Below, one piece after another: positions 48,962 through 59,097 of a DNA stretch of 64,000 bases. The translations under genes were made by a program, and so were the position numbers. How positions within the stretch are numbered: position 1 is the first letter of the stretch; each line of letters opens with the position of its first letter. The stretch lies in NCBI GenBank assembly GCA_000827495.1, contig KN817624.1, positions 65,803 to 129,802 of the forward strand. The letters are read 5' to 3'. This DNA is from Hypholoma sublateritium FD-334 SS-4 (Eukaryota > Basidiomycota > Agaricomycetes > Agaricales > Strophariaceae). Under the pieces are notes generated by a model that saw only the letters and a program-made list of their open reading frames with translations, had not been told where the DNA came from and made no database searches.

Positions 48962-49610
48962 TTAACGCGCTATGAGGTACATTGCGGAATAGAATTCTAC
49001 CTCAGACGTTTCTATGAGGATACCACTGAAGCTATACAAGCCACTGCCCTTTTCCAGGTAAAAAGGCATATCATCCTGTTCGTCTTTTTCCTCGAGGTCG
49101 ATCCATGGCCAATGGTTTGAGGGCGAGATGTATCTGTGGGACGGACGGTGGACATGGCCTTTGTTTTCCCTGAGATCCCATTTCGAGTTCAAGGCGGTCA
49201 GGCGTGGAGGGGCAGCTGAAATTGTGACATTTGTGAAAGGGAACCAAGCATTCGTGGCGTACGCGAGTTTTCGCAGAGGAAGAAAGGATTTATTGGGAAG
49301 TAGTCGGCGAGGCTCGAGCGGGGTGAAGGTATGGCAGTTATAGTATTTCCTTTTTTGACTGCTGCACATAGACTTTTGAGGTGGACTAAATAAATTCCTT
49401 GGAATTGCGATTGCGACCATTCAGAGCGCCAGCAGTGATACCAATTACAAGTTTATCTGAGTCCGGAGAAAAGGCGAGGCCGGGAATAGCTTCAACATAG
49501 CCCGCCGCCTCCTTGTAAATTTATATCTGTAAGTTTATATCTGTACCCAGATTTTGATCCCAGATGTGCTTGCAGTGTAAACGAAGACACGACTTGACAT
49601 GTTCTGCAGC
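48962..49610 (-). pseudogene. WD40-repeat gene relic
   Basis: On the minus strand, near 49590-49545 a frame reads SRVFVYTASTSGIKIWV, and near 49515-49395 another reads IPGLAFSPDSDKLVIG. Both have the signature of WD40 repeats (a VYT-S-S-x-G-x-I-K-I-W strand and an LAFSPD-x-LV strand). They are joined only by an AT-rich tandem repeat, and stops follow. A downstream open frame (48962-49420) continues with unrecognised sequence. I read this as the decayed remains of a WD40 protein, perhaps of the NACHT-WD40 type frequent in mushrooms. That last step is inference. Confidence 0.35.
49515..49542. repeat. 14-bp imperfect tandem
   Basis: GTAAATTTATATCT (49515-49528) is followed directly by GTAAGTTTATATCT (49529-49542). 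It lies inside the WD40 relic. Confidence 0.8.
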
Positions 49611-50056
49611 CAACATGATGGGTGGAAGAGTGAGGCGCGGCCGTGAGACTGCCTTCTCTCGAAGTTGACGTTGATGCCTCAGGCTTGCCTCATGCCTTCA
49701 GGAATGAGCACAGGCTACAACGCACGTCTAAGCTGCAAGCATGGCGCATATGCATTAACTTCCACAAAAATAATTTATGGTTGAGGGTCGTACCGTTTGG
49801 GCATCGTTCGGATACCAAAGTTACACTGAGACTTGCACAGTAATTCCCGCCTTTTGAATGGCGCCCTGCCATTGTCTGAGAGATAAGTATATCGATGGCT
49901 GTGGGGTAGGAGAGAGGTAACCCGGGCACCGACCAAGGGAGCATCGATGATTTGTCGATGATCGCGCCGCTGTGGCGCTTACTCAGGGCAGTGCCGAAGC
50001 GCCACGCCCCTGAGCAACAGCGCCAAACACCCTTCTCTCCTTCCACTTCCACCACC

Positions 50057-51609
50057 ATGGCCGACGAGCAAGCCCCCGAGATCCAGATCAACGTCAAAGG
50101 TGCGCCATCCGCTATCCCGTTCCCCGCGCGCTGAGTGACCTGTGCGCACAGGGCCCAGCGAGCTCAAGCTCCAAATCGCCATCACGACAGATAAGACCGT
50201 GCTCGAGCTCAAGCAGGCAATCGCCGCCAAGGCGGACGTCGCGGCGGACAGGCAGCGCCTCATCTACTCCGGTACGTCGCCATCGGGAATCGCAGGGGCT
50301 GCGCTGACAGTCGGCGCTTGCACGCAGGGCGTGTGCTAAAGGTACGCCGTGCGCCCAGATCAAGCGCCCGCGCCGCTGACTAACCGCGCGTGCGCGCTCC
50401 GCAGGATGACGACGCACTCTCAGTGTACAAGATCCAGTCGACGCACACTATCCACATGGTGAAGGGCGTCTCGCGCACACCGGGCGGTGGTTCTGGCTCT
50501 GCCGCCGGGGGCGTCGCGGCGCCGCAGCAGCTCCCCGCGATGCAGACGGGGCAGAACGTGCACGACCCGCTAACGCAGCTCAACGGGCACCAGGGCTTCG
50601 GCGCGATGGCCGGGCTCAACCCCTTCGGCGACATGGGCATCAACCCGAACGACCCCAACATGGTGCGCCTTTCAAAGAAATGCTCTGTGCGTCAGGGCGA
50701 TGCGCTGACGTCTTCTTATCTGCCTACGCGGATTCCCGATGGCGTGCGCAGATGCAGGGCATGCTTAACTCGCCCCAATTCCTACAGCAGATGTCCGCGA
50801 TGATGTCAAACCCCGCGATCATCGACCAGGTCATCGCGAGCAGCCCACAGCTCGCGTCCATGGGCCCGCAGGTCCGCCAGGCGTTCCAGGACGAGGGCTT
50901 CCGCCAGATGATGTACGCCGCCCTCCTTTCTCCCTTCCTGCTGCCGACTGACCCCCCACAGCTCGAACCCCGAGTCGCTACAGCAGATGCTGCGCATGGC
51001 GTCCGCAATGCAGGGGCTCGGGGGCGCATCGCCCTTCGGTGGCGCCCCCTTCGGTGCACCACAAGCTCCCGCGTTCCCCGCCCCAGGCACACCCACCACC
51101 GCCGCCGGACAGGCTGCCGCCACCACCCCGTCCACCGCGCCAGGCTCGCCCCAGGTCAACCCGTTCGCGCTGTTCAACCCCGCCGTGGGCGCCGGCGCGC
51201 CTGGGGCCGTCGGCGCGGGTGCCGCAGGTGCGGGTGCAGGCGCAGGCATGGGCGCGCAGCCCTTCGGCGGGCTCGACCCGGCGATGATGCAGCAGATGCT
51301 CGGGATGGGCGGGCCCTTCGGGGGCGGCGCCGGCGCCGGCGGGCTGGGTGCCTACGGTGGATTTGGCCCGTTCGGCGGGGCGGCGACGCCTGCAGCACCC
51401 GCCGATACGCGGAGTCCGGAGGAGAGGTTTCAGGTGCAGCTCCAGGTGCGTTTTGTTTCTCGTTGTATGGAGGTATGGGCTGATTGGGGGTCTAGCAACT
51501 GCAAGACATGGGGTTCACGAACGCGGCGCAGAACGTGCGCGCGCTGCTCGCGACGGGCGGGAACGTGCAGGGTGCGATCGACTACATATTCGGGGGCGGG
51601 GGGCTGTAA
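50057..51609 (+). CDS. dsk2: ubiquilin / Dsk2 proteasome shuttle factor
   Basis: Exons 50057-50099, 50152-50271, 50328-50341, 50405-50662, 50752-50912, 50962-51445 and 51496-51609; 397 residues. The N-terminal ~75 residues are a ubiquitin-like domain (KLQIAITTDKTVLELKQAIA, DALSVYKIQSTHTIHMVK). A central STI1-type region has NSPQFLQQMSAMMSNPAI and NPESLQQMLRMASAMQ. A Gly/Ala/Pro-rich linker follows, and the last ~40 residues form a UBA domain (QLQDMGFTNAAQNVRALLATGG, then IDYIFGG). The protein carries ubiquitylated substrates to the proteasome: the UBL binds the proteasome and the UBA binds ubiquitin. Exon 3 is a 14-base microexon (50328-50341). The gene is GC-rich, so most antisense open frames here are shadows. 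It converges on the ETF-beta gene, 245 bases apart. Symbol by homology. Confidence 0.95.
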
Positions 51610-51854
51610 GCGGGGTGGAGCGTTAGTAATATCTTGACGACAATTGTAGCGCATATATTTGGAGATGCGGCGCATATACGAGCACTGCGAAAAGGGCACT
51701 GAAATTCATGTATCTACTATTTAATGGACGCAATTCGGCATTGATGTCTGCATACACTATTCATCCATCTGACATGCATTTACAATGTGTACGAGCATGA
51801 CTGAATTGTTTTTGGGCCCGTTGGATATGATTTTCCGGGGGTGTGGGTGCTGAC

Positions 51855-52831
51855 TTATGCAGCAGTGATGCCCGCCTCCTTGAGCTTCGCAATAAGCTCG
51901 TCGACGTTGGCGACCTTGCCCCCGCCGACACGCACAGGGGGCTCGGCGACCTTGAGGGTCTCGAGTTGTGGCGTGTAGTCGACGCCAAGGTCGGCAGGCG
52001 AGAGCGTCTCCACGGGCTTCTTCTTCGCCTTCATGATGTTCGGCAGCGACGCATACCGCGGCTCGTTGAGGCGCAGATCCGTCGTGACAACAAGCGGCAG
52101 GCGGCAGCGCAGCTCCTCCGCCCCGCCGTCGATCTCCCGCGTGACGAGCGCCTCGCCCGCGGCGACGTCCACCTCAAGGCGGCTCGCGCACGTCGCCTGC
52201 CCCCACCCAAGCAGCCCCGCGAGCATCTGCCCCGTCACGCCGAGGTCGTCGTCGATCGCCTGCTTCCCCAGCACCACAAGGTCGATGCGGTCTGCCGGCG
52301 CCGCGGCGGCGTCGTTGTGCCGCGCGATCACCGCGCGCAGCGTGCGCGCGACGGCGAGCGGCTCGGGCGCAGGCGCGCCGTCGGGCAGCGCGACGTGCAC
52401 GGCGCGGTCGGCGCCCATCGCGAGCGCGGTGCGCAGCGTGTCGAGCGACTTCGGCGGGCCAATGGAAAGAGCGGTGATCGACGTGACGGCGCCCTTGAGG
52501 CGCTCGCGCAGGCGCACGGCCTCCTCGACGGCTGCAGGGGGTGAGCGCACGCGGAGCGGCGGTGGCGGCGGGTCACGCACCGATCTCGTCGAAGGGGTTC
52601 TGCGCGGTTCCAACTCAGCTCAACTCGCAGGCGGTGGAGACGAAAAGGAGCGTACCATGGAGTGCTTGACATTGGCGTCGATGCCTGTTTGTTGCGGGTT
52701 GACGCGGATCTTGACGGCGTAGTCGACGGCGCTGCGCGGGGTCAGTTGGTTTGTGCGTCGGGTGAGGTGGTCTGTGCGCACCGCTTGACCGGGACGAGGA
52801 TGTTGAGGAGGCGGGCGGGGGAGGGGCGCAT
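51855..52831 (-). CDS. electron transfer flavoprotein subunit beta
   Basis: Exons in reading order: 52782-52831, 52656-52731, 52581-52599 and 51855-52531; 273 residues. The start RLLNILVPVKRAVDYAVKIRVN, the NPFDEIAVEEAVRLRE segment and the GADRAVHV stretch are diagnostic of ETF-beta. The C-terminal RCRLPLVVTTDLRLNEPRYASLPNIMKAKKKP carries the conserved recognition loop region for partner dehydrogenases. With ETF-alpha, the protein accepts electrons from mitochondrial acyl-CoA and related dehydrogenases and passes them to ETF-ubiquinone oxidoreductase. The length fits the family (about 255-275). Exon 3 is only 19 bases. No clear cleavable mitochondrial presequence is seen, as is usual for the beta subunit. 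Confidence 0.95.
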
Positions 52832-54352
52832 GGCGGCGGCGACGTCGTGGTGCTGGTCAGAGAGCCGGGGAATTCTTCCGTCGTCCGAAGCCGGGCGCTT
52901 TTCACGTGATGACGCAGCGCCAGCTCGACATTTATTTATAGGACGCTAGAAAATCATAACGAATATTTTGCGAATATTGAGACTCTTATAGCTTTGCACA
53001 CTCCATTAAGTACAGGTGAATGCTACGCTATGGAAATCCACGGATGCTAGTCTAAGCGCATCTTGTTTCGCGCTTACTTTTGGCTTGTCATCAATTTCAT
53101 GGTAGTTGTTTTCTCGGGCATTGCTCGAATCTATCACCATTTGTAAGGGCGGGTTAAGATATGGTTGGCCATCTACCATCCCTAACTACGCTTTTTGCCT
53201 GGGTTGGTTGAGCGCCGGCACTTTCTCCCTTCTTCCGCCGTTCCAGTGGACGTTTACGTGCCCTGATTGATCTCCTCGAGGGCTGCGACCGAAAACTAAT
53301 GTGACAGACAGACGCCGTACCGTGTACCACATATCCTTGGAGAACTTTAATTATACGCCACGCAAAGGATAATGAAACGTTTTTGAGCATTCAAATAAAG
53401 GACGCGCGCCGTGTCTGGGATCATCACAAATTGATTATTTAGCGCCGGGAAGGCGTTTTCCGCTGGGCACAAGTATTTGGCACGCATTCGGGGCTAGAGA
53501 GCTTACTTTCAATCAATTAGCTTTCCGCTTGCTCGTCGTAGATATCGAACACTGGCTACAGTCCTTCGGTGCGCTCGGAGTCTGCCGGGCGCATAGAGAA
53601 ACGGAAATTCGGCATTCGGACAAGCACAGCCGAATTGGCTAAAAATACAATCCGGGTGTTTCCGGCGTCCGCCCCTGGCGCTCGCCGCTCGTCGCTCGAG
53701 GCTCCCGTCACCGAACTGCTGACCTCCACCTACTTGACTTCGGCGCCAGATACCGACCTTCGAGCTTCCATTGTCACTGCCAGCCCTGCTAAACATAGGC
53801 TCTCTCATGGACAGAGAACTGTCCAAGCTCGGCAACCATAGTTCGAGGTCCTGCGCATAATCCAACTAAAACTCTAGTGCTCATGATCAGACTGTTCACG
53901 CGATCGCACACGATGGACCTTACCCTATCGCTCAATCTATGACGGTATTACTGACGCAAACCGTGACGCAGCGCAATACTGAATGGGAAAGACGAAGATT
54001 CCGTGAGATAAAGCAATCAGGTCATTTCTCCCGGCGGACGGACGGACGGTGAAAGGTCTGAGGATTTTCAGAGCACCTTTACTCCCTTTGTGAAATTAAA
54101 CCTTGCGCTCTGGAATAGCTAGGGATGCGCTATCACTTTCCACGTCCGTCTGCCGAATTCATCCCCTCCGCCGCCTTTCTAAGCCCAACAACGCCTGAAA
54201 AACTGTATCGCTGTCGGGGAACACTGTGGATCGATGTCACTATGTCTTTGTGCCCTTGTTCTACCTCCATCTTCTCTCTAAAATTCCCACCATCTGCATG
54301 TCTACTCGCCAAACGAAATCGTGGCACGCCAATGAACCGACGTGCCCCCAGA
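52832..54352. other. intergenic between divergent genes
   Basis: About 1.5 kb between ETF-beta (minus) and the hydrophobin (plus). A minus-strand frame near 53509-53865 begins with TTG and lacks family features. The rest is non-coding by eye. Confidence 0.5.
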
Positions 54353-54358
54353 TATAAG
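54353..54358 (+). promoter_or_regulatory. TATA box of the hydrophobin gene
   Basis: TATAAG, 60 bases before the ATG at 54413, followed by a C/T-rich leader ending TTTCCCATC. Confidence 0.55.
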
Positions 54359-54412
54359 ACGAGCTGTCCATAACCACTCGGCCGTCTGATTTACCAGCAC
54401 CCGTTTCCCATC

Positions 54413-54979
54413 ATGTATCTTGTGCGTGCCATAGTCTTCCTGCTCACATTCGCAGTCTGTTCCCTTGCGGCCGCCACCCCTGGACCCGCGATAAGCATCG
54501 TAAAGCAGGCTTTCTCGTGATAGCGATCGCAGCACTGACAGAACCTTACAATACAGAGAGAACCAGCGTCCTCCGAGTCCCTCGAGCGGCGACAGCTAGG
54601 AATCGCGGTACCTGCCAGCAGCTGTGCAACCGAGATTCTGTGCTGCAACTCCGTCACCTACGTACGTACGCGCCCGCTCCTGCCGGGCACCGCTGACCAG
54701 GTCTGGATCGTGCAGGCCTCGGACCCATCCACCGCGCAGCTGCTCGCGCTGCTTGGAATCAATGTCGCCGGGAGCTACCCCATAGGCGTCAGCTGTACCC
54801 CCATCGCTTTCGTGGGCGTGGGCACCGGCAGCTGCTCTGCGCAACCGGTGTGCTGCTGGTGGGGTGCACAATATGTGCGTGTCATAGTTATTCCGGCGCT
54901 CGATGGCAGATCTGTGCTAACGGATATATAGGGATATCTGGTTGCGATCGACTGCACACCTATTGATCTTGACGAGTAG
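54413..54979 (+). CDS. class I hydrophobin
   Basis: Exons 54413-54499, 54557-54661, 54716-54874 and 54932-54979; 132 residues. A signal peptide (first ~21 residues) is followed by a short propeptide with a Glu-Arg-Arg site, then eight cysteines in the hydrophobin pattern C-x5-CC-x31-C-x12-C-x5-CC-x13-C, within class I spacing. The sequence between the first CC and the next C (ASDPSTAQLLALLGINV) is the usual amphipathic segment. Hydrophobins self-assemble at air-water interfaces and coat aerial hyphae, spores and fruiting bodies. A TATA box lies 60 bases upstream. Introns are 54-57 bases. The antisense frame at 54775-55188 is a shadow. Confidence 0.95.
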
Positions 54980-56015
54980 GCACTAGGGTGTGCTCTGGTG
55001 GAGAAGCGTGTCCGTTCGATTGCACGCAGCTTCTTGACGTTAGCGTAGCGTGTACCGGCTCGCTGGCAAATGTTCACCGAATCTCTACTTGCTCCTTGAC
55101 TGCCTCGCGGCCTCCTGTTGACTTTGGTGAGGATGCAAAACGATCGATTACTCCACATGTAACCGCACATAATGAAGCAGAGGAACATTCGCAGATCTCG
55201 TTCAGTGTCTCACACTATGCCTGATGTTCTGCATCCCTGAACTCCTCGAGGCCAGATCTATTCAGCGATTCTCTAGCAAATCTCGCACTTATTGGGAAAT
55301 GACTGAAACTTGACAAAAACGTACACCATTTTTGTCAATTGAAGGCAATCAAATTCCATTATATGGTCTGTGACTTTCGATTGTCGATTATCACTATTCG
55401 CTGTATGTCGAAAACAAGGCCCGCTGTATTTGCAGAGGTGTGCTATGCTTCTAATCAAATCCTGCAGTGAACCTAAGCATGGATTTGTGAATGCACATTC
55501 CGACGGTCATACCCGTGCATGTTACGTTAACTGTCTGTCAGTGGAATTGAATAGATAATAAAGTAACAAATGCTGCGCGAAATTGGGGATGTGTAGAGTG
55601 TGTTATCTAGAGAATTTGCCTTCGCTTTTTGACTCCCAAGCAAGCCACAGCCGGAAAATTCAGACATTCACCTGGAAAAAATTCCACTAGTCGGGCATTC
55701 ATGCTGATCTCACGAATTATTTGGCAGACCACACCTTGCATATTGTTAAATGATCGTAGAGAAGCTTACCTTTTTTTCTGGGAGAAAACTGGTGAAAAGA
55801 ATTTCTTTTGGACTCAAGCCAGCTTCACCGGCAAATGAATGCGTGGGATGCCGGTATTAGTCTCCTTCAAATCAGAGACCAAATAAACTGTTATTATAGG
55901 ATGCCAGAAGTCGCGAGTCCAATTATAAGATCTGAGCGTCGCTGAGCGCTGAGCGCTGAGCTTCACCGGCAATTCTCTCCCACACCTCAGCTTTATCCAG
56001 CTCTTACAATCCAGA
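54980..56015. other. intergenic
   Basis: About 1 kb without a gene between the hydrophobin and the first dienelactone-hydrolase-like gene. It contains the triple 7-base repeat at 55941-55961 and a 14-base direct repeat (AGCTTCACCGGCAA at 55821-55834 and 55959-55972). Confidence 0.5.
55941..55961. repeat. 7-bp repeat in three copies
   Basis: GCTGAGC occurs three times in tandem at 55941-55947, 55948-55954 and 55955-55961, 55 bases before the ATG of the next gene and within its promoter region. It could be a factor-binding array or simple slippage. Confidence 0.85.
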
Positions 56016-57148
56016 ATGTCCTGTCCACGGTGCCAAGAAGGGTACATCTTACCCGGAGAGCCTACCGGGACCATCGAGAAAGCTTTCAATGGAGCGTATT
56101 ATTCTCCTGCTCCTGATGGAAAAGATGTCAGCCACGCTATTATATTGCTCACTGACGCATTCGGATTGGCAATAAAAAACTGCAAGGTCATGGCAGACGA
56201 ATTCGCCAAGCGCTTGAATTGCGATGTGTGGATTCCGGATTATTTTGAGGGTGAGTCAAATTCATTTCGATTATGCCCTCAGATAGACTTGACAGACGCT
56301 TATGGTGATGATTCTAGGGCGACCTCTCGTCCCAGCTAGCAACATGAGGGCCCCAGATCATGCTGCAAAGACAATGTCTATCTGGGACTGGATCCTCTTC
56401 GTAATGTACACGATACCTAACATCCCGGCTTTCATCAGAAGCAGGCCTTCTGTCTCAGATGCGCGTGTCGTATCGGTGAGAGTTGACGACGTAACGGTGT
56501 GAGATGATTATTGACGAACTCTGACCTGTAATAAATCATAGTTTTTAGCACTGCTCAAAGAGAAAAAGCATTACAGCAAACTTGGAGCCATCGGGTCAGC
56601 CGTTCATCCGCTGATATATTGATGCCTTTTCTTACGAGGCTGGGCAATTTTCGCAGTTATTGTTACGGGGGCGCCACTGCCGTTCGATTTGCAGGGACGA
56701 CGCACGTTGATAGCGCTGTAATTTGCCACCCGGCACCATTTTCTATGCAACAACTTGAGGCAATCCAAATTCCTACATCTTGGGCTTGCGCGGAAGGTCA
56801 GGTTGAACAAGAGTTGCGTACATTCCGGAACGCACTGAAACTATGTCCTACTAGTGGACATATTCTGGTCACATGAAAAACGTATCAAAACTGAAGCTGC
56901 TCTCGCCGGGAGAAAGGGAAAAGAAACATACGTGGATTATGAATTTATCGATTATAAAGGTTTGTCATCTCTTCCAATAGAGATTTCTCGATACTCAATA
57001 TAGAAACGAAGGAACGGCTCATGGCTTTGCTGCGCGTCCGAACCTCAGCCTCCCGGAAATCAAAGAAGCGCACGCAAAGGCTATTGATCAAGCAGTGAAC
57101 TGGTTCCAAAAGACCCTCTCGCCAATACTCATTGAAACTCCACAATAA
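56016..57148 (+). CDS. dienelactone hydrolase family protein, copy 1
   Basis: Exons 56016-56250, 56318-56475, 56542-56594, 56657-56796, 56855-56959 and 57012-57148; 275 residues. It is an alpha/beta hydrolase of the dienelactone hydrolase family. The nucleophile is C151 in GYCYGG, with D197 after the strand and H234 in GTAHGFAARPN completing the Cys-Asp-His triad. The N-terminal part (CPRCQEGYILPGEPTG, ILLTDAFGLAIKNCKVMADEFAKRL) is typical of the fungal subfamily. Members hydrolyse lactones or small esters; the substrate here is unknown. Exons 3-5 have the same lengths (53, 140, 105) as copy 2 at 59098. The fourth junction removes a region that would otherwise stop early. The last acceptor is ACGAAG at 57011. 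Confidence 0.87.
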
Positions 57149-57754
57149 ACGGATTTCCGATTAAGAGTCACATCCCTCTACGAACCGTCGCGGTGCGATC
57201 CATGGAGAGAAGGCGGAGGCGGTGGTACTTAGAAGTTGTGTGAAGGCCGAGTGTTGACGTTGACGTTGAGCACTGGGATTCGAAAAAAGCTGTAGCCAAA
57301 ATGGTGTGCATAATGGCGCAACGTCCGCTGCCCCCCAGTATCATGGCTATGCTGGATTCATGGTATTATGGGTACTCCCAAAAGTATCATTTGAAGCGAT
57401 GCTTTTCAAATGTAATATCATACTCGGAATTAAAATGCTCAGTCAGGACTCCCGCTACCCAGCCTCAGCTGATAGTTTGACGTCGAGGGCGCCAACGTTC
57501 TGCACCACAGAACAATATTGAAGTTCTAATAATCTGTGTCCAAAAAATTCAGAATAATTCCGTTGGCGTTTTCATAAGGCTATTCGTACTGGTTTGGATG
57601 CTGTGCAACATTAATATATGTAGTACTAGTACACTGGTTGGCTGTTCGTGTGTACGACCACTACACAGCCTTCGAGTGGCATGACCTTTCTAAAAGTAGA
57701 AAGTGACATGGAAGGCTGTTCATGCATACCGTGCATTATTGGAAGTCGAGTGCT
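57149..57754. other. intergenic
   Basis: About 600 bases of AT-rich sequence with no gene. It leads to the TATA element of the unrecognised gene at 57853. Confidence 0.5.
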
Positions 57755-57760
57755 TATAAG
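57755..57760 (+). promoter_or_regulatory. TATA box of the unrecognised gene
   Basis: TATAAG, 98 bases before the ATG at 57853. Confidence 0.5.
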
Positions 57761-57852
57761 GTGACCACGTCCTCCAGCTAACTAAACAAGACTTCTCTCC
57801 AATCTCACCCTACCTCCAGTTGTCATTAAATCCCCAAAGTGGTACAGATACG

Positions 57853-58420
57853 ATGCTCAGTAACCTCGAGCAAGCTTTGATCGATACAATAAAGGCCAAG
57901 CGCGATCCGACCTACCAGAACGTCCTGTCTATATACTGCGACACTCCAGGGATCGCCAGTGGTTTCCCAGACCATGACCCCGCTGTATACTTCCATCATT
58001 CGCTGGACAAGTACGCGGACGCGGAGGATAAAGTGGACTCGCCATTTGCAAAATACATCCGTGTTATCCGTGCCCAGTACTGGGGAATAGTCATAGACCT
58101 CGCAGAGGTGGTCCTTGGTACTGAGAACCTCCCATGTCCATGTAAATGTGGGAAATGGGATACTAGCGACGGCATCCGGAGACAATTGGGAGTTATTTCA
58201 GACGACAAAACATCAACGCCCCGTTCCTGTACGTTTTATATTGATTTTCTGATCACTCCATATTGACTGCTCGTGCTTGTACGTAGCTGGCCCACGGCGA
58301 AGGAAAACGAAAGCATCCTATACAAATCCAGATCAACCCAGAAAATGTCCGAAGATAAAAAAGAACAAAGAGAACAGGACAATCTTTACTCCGTCTGGTA
58401 GCAGAATTTCAGTGGCTTGA
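57853..58420 (+). CDS. unrecognised protein with basic tail
   Basis: Exons 57853-58228 and 58287-58420 (58-base intron) give 169 residues. The first ~120 residues are a mixed helical region starting LSNLEQALIDTIKAKRDPTY, with a Cys cluster near residue 101 (CPCKCGKW). Exon 2 adds a strongly basic tail (RRRKTKASYTNPDQPRKCPKIK), which looks like a nuclear localisation or nucleic-acid-binding segment. A TATA box and a C/T-rich leader are consistent with a real, expressed gene. The ATG at 57853 is the first in frame, the upstream extension lacking one. No family is recognised. The gene lies between the two dienelactone-hydrolase copies in the same direction. Confidence 0.6.
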
Positions 58421-59010
58421 TTTCCTCTTTCCATTCGCACCTCAATTATTCATTTATGTAAAATATCAACGTTTGGGTCTAAGGTTACTAGTAGTAGTAT
58501 AGCTTCTGTGTTTTAGTGTACAAAGAATAAACGTGTATTATAAAAGCTTTTCGCCACTTTTAGCAGGCATATAAAAATCTTGGCATAAATGAGCTTGACT
58601 TCTTGTACCATGAAGTTAAATAATGGATATTCAGCAGACAAGTTGCTACTTTTCCGTGGCCAGCCTGCCGGATGACGTTGGTAATACAGCGAAATATATA
58701 ATTGGTTCAGTGCCTATGACTACTTATAGGCAGGTACCATGTACTAGAGGAATTGCCGCCACTGGCGGCATAAACCGTCTTGCTTGATGATCACAGAGGA
58801 GTGGAAAGTCAGATTTCTTAAAGGCGAAACCTCGGGGGAAAGCTAGGCACGAATTACGAACCCGCAACAAACCTTGTCAAGCAAGGTAACTTAGCTTCCC
58901 AGGCCACTTCAGGCCACTTCCCGCAACTTATACGCGCGTCGCGCGGCACACCACGCTGTAATTCCACTTGGATCCTCTTTCAGCGCTCAGCCGCCGCATA
59001 ATGTCTACTA
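58421..59010. other. intergenic
   Basis: About 600 bases without a gene. A short direct repeat (CAGGCCACTT at 58901-58910 and 58912-58921) lies in the promoter area of the second hydrolase gene. Confidence 0.5.
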
Positions 59011-59018
59011 TTTATAGC
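59011..59018 (+). promoter_or_regulatory. TATA-like box of dienelactone hydrolase copy 2
   Basis: TTTATAGC, 80 bases before the ATG at 59098. Confidence 0.4.
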
Positions 59019-59097
59019 TACACCGTCCGACAACATAAGTACTTTCTAGTGGTTTCCCACGAGTCGTCATATCCTTTTCACCAAGTAAACAAGAGAC

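Larger units (their letters stand above)
47239..50056. other. gene-poor stretch with a WD40-like relic
   Basis: Nearly 2.8 kb without an intact gene. Short frames at 47341-47616 and 47970-48158 show no features. The only protein-like remnant is on the minus strand near 48962-49610 (listed separately). A 14-base imperfect tandem lies at 49515-49542. The last 100 bases are GC-rich and lead into the Dsk2 gene. Confidence 0.45.

Noticed and set aside
50724..51488. Long antisense and alternate-frame ORFs over the Dsk2 gene
   Set aside because: The DNA is very GC-rich, so stops are rare in every frame. The ubiquilin reading frame explains the sequence and the others are Arg/Pro-rich nonsense.
51843..52722. 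Plus-strand ORFs of over 200 codons opposite ETF-beta
   Set aside because: They are shadows of the ETF-beta coding frame, Arg/Ala/Ser-rich and without any family motif.
53509..53865. 118-residue minus-strand ORF upstream of the hydrophobin
   Set aside because: TTG start, low-complexity Arg/Ser/Gly content, no domain and no splice partner.
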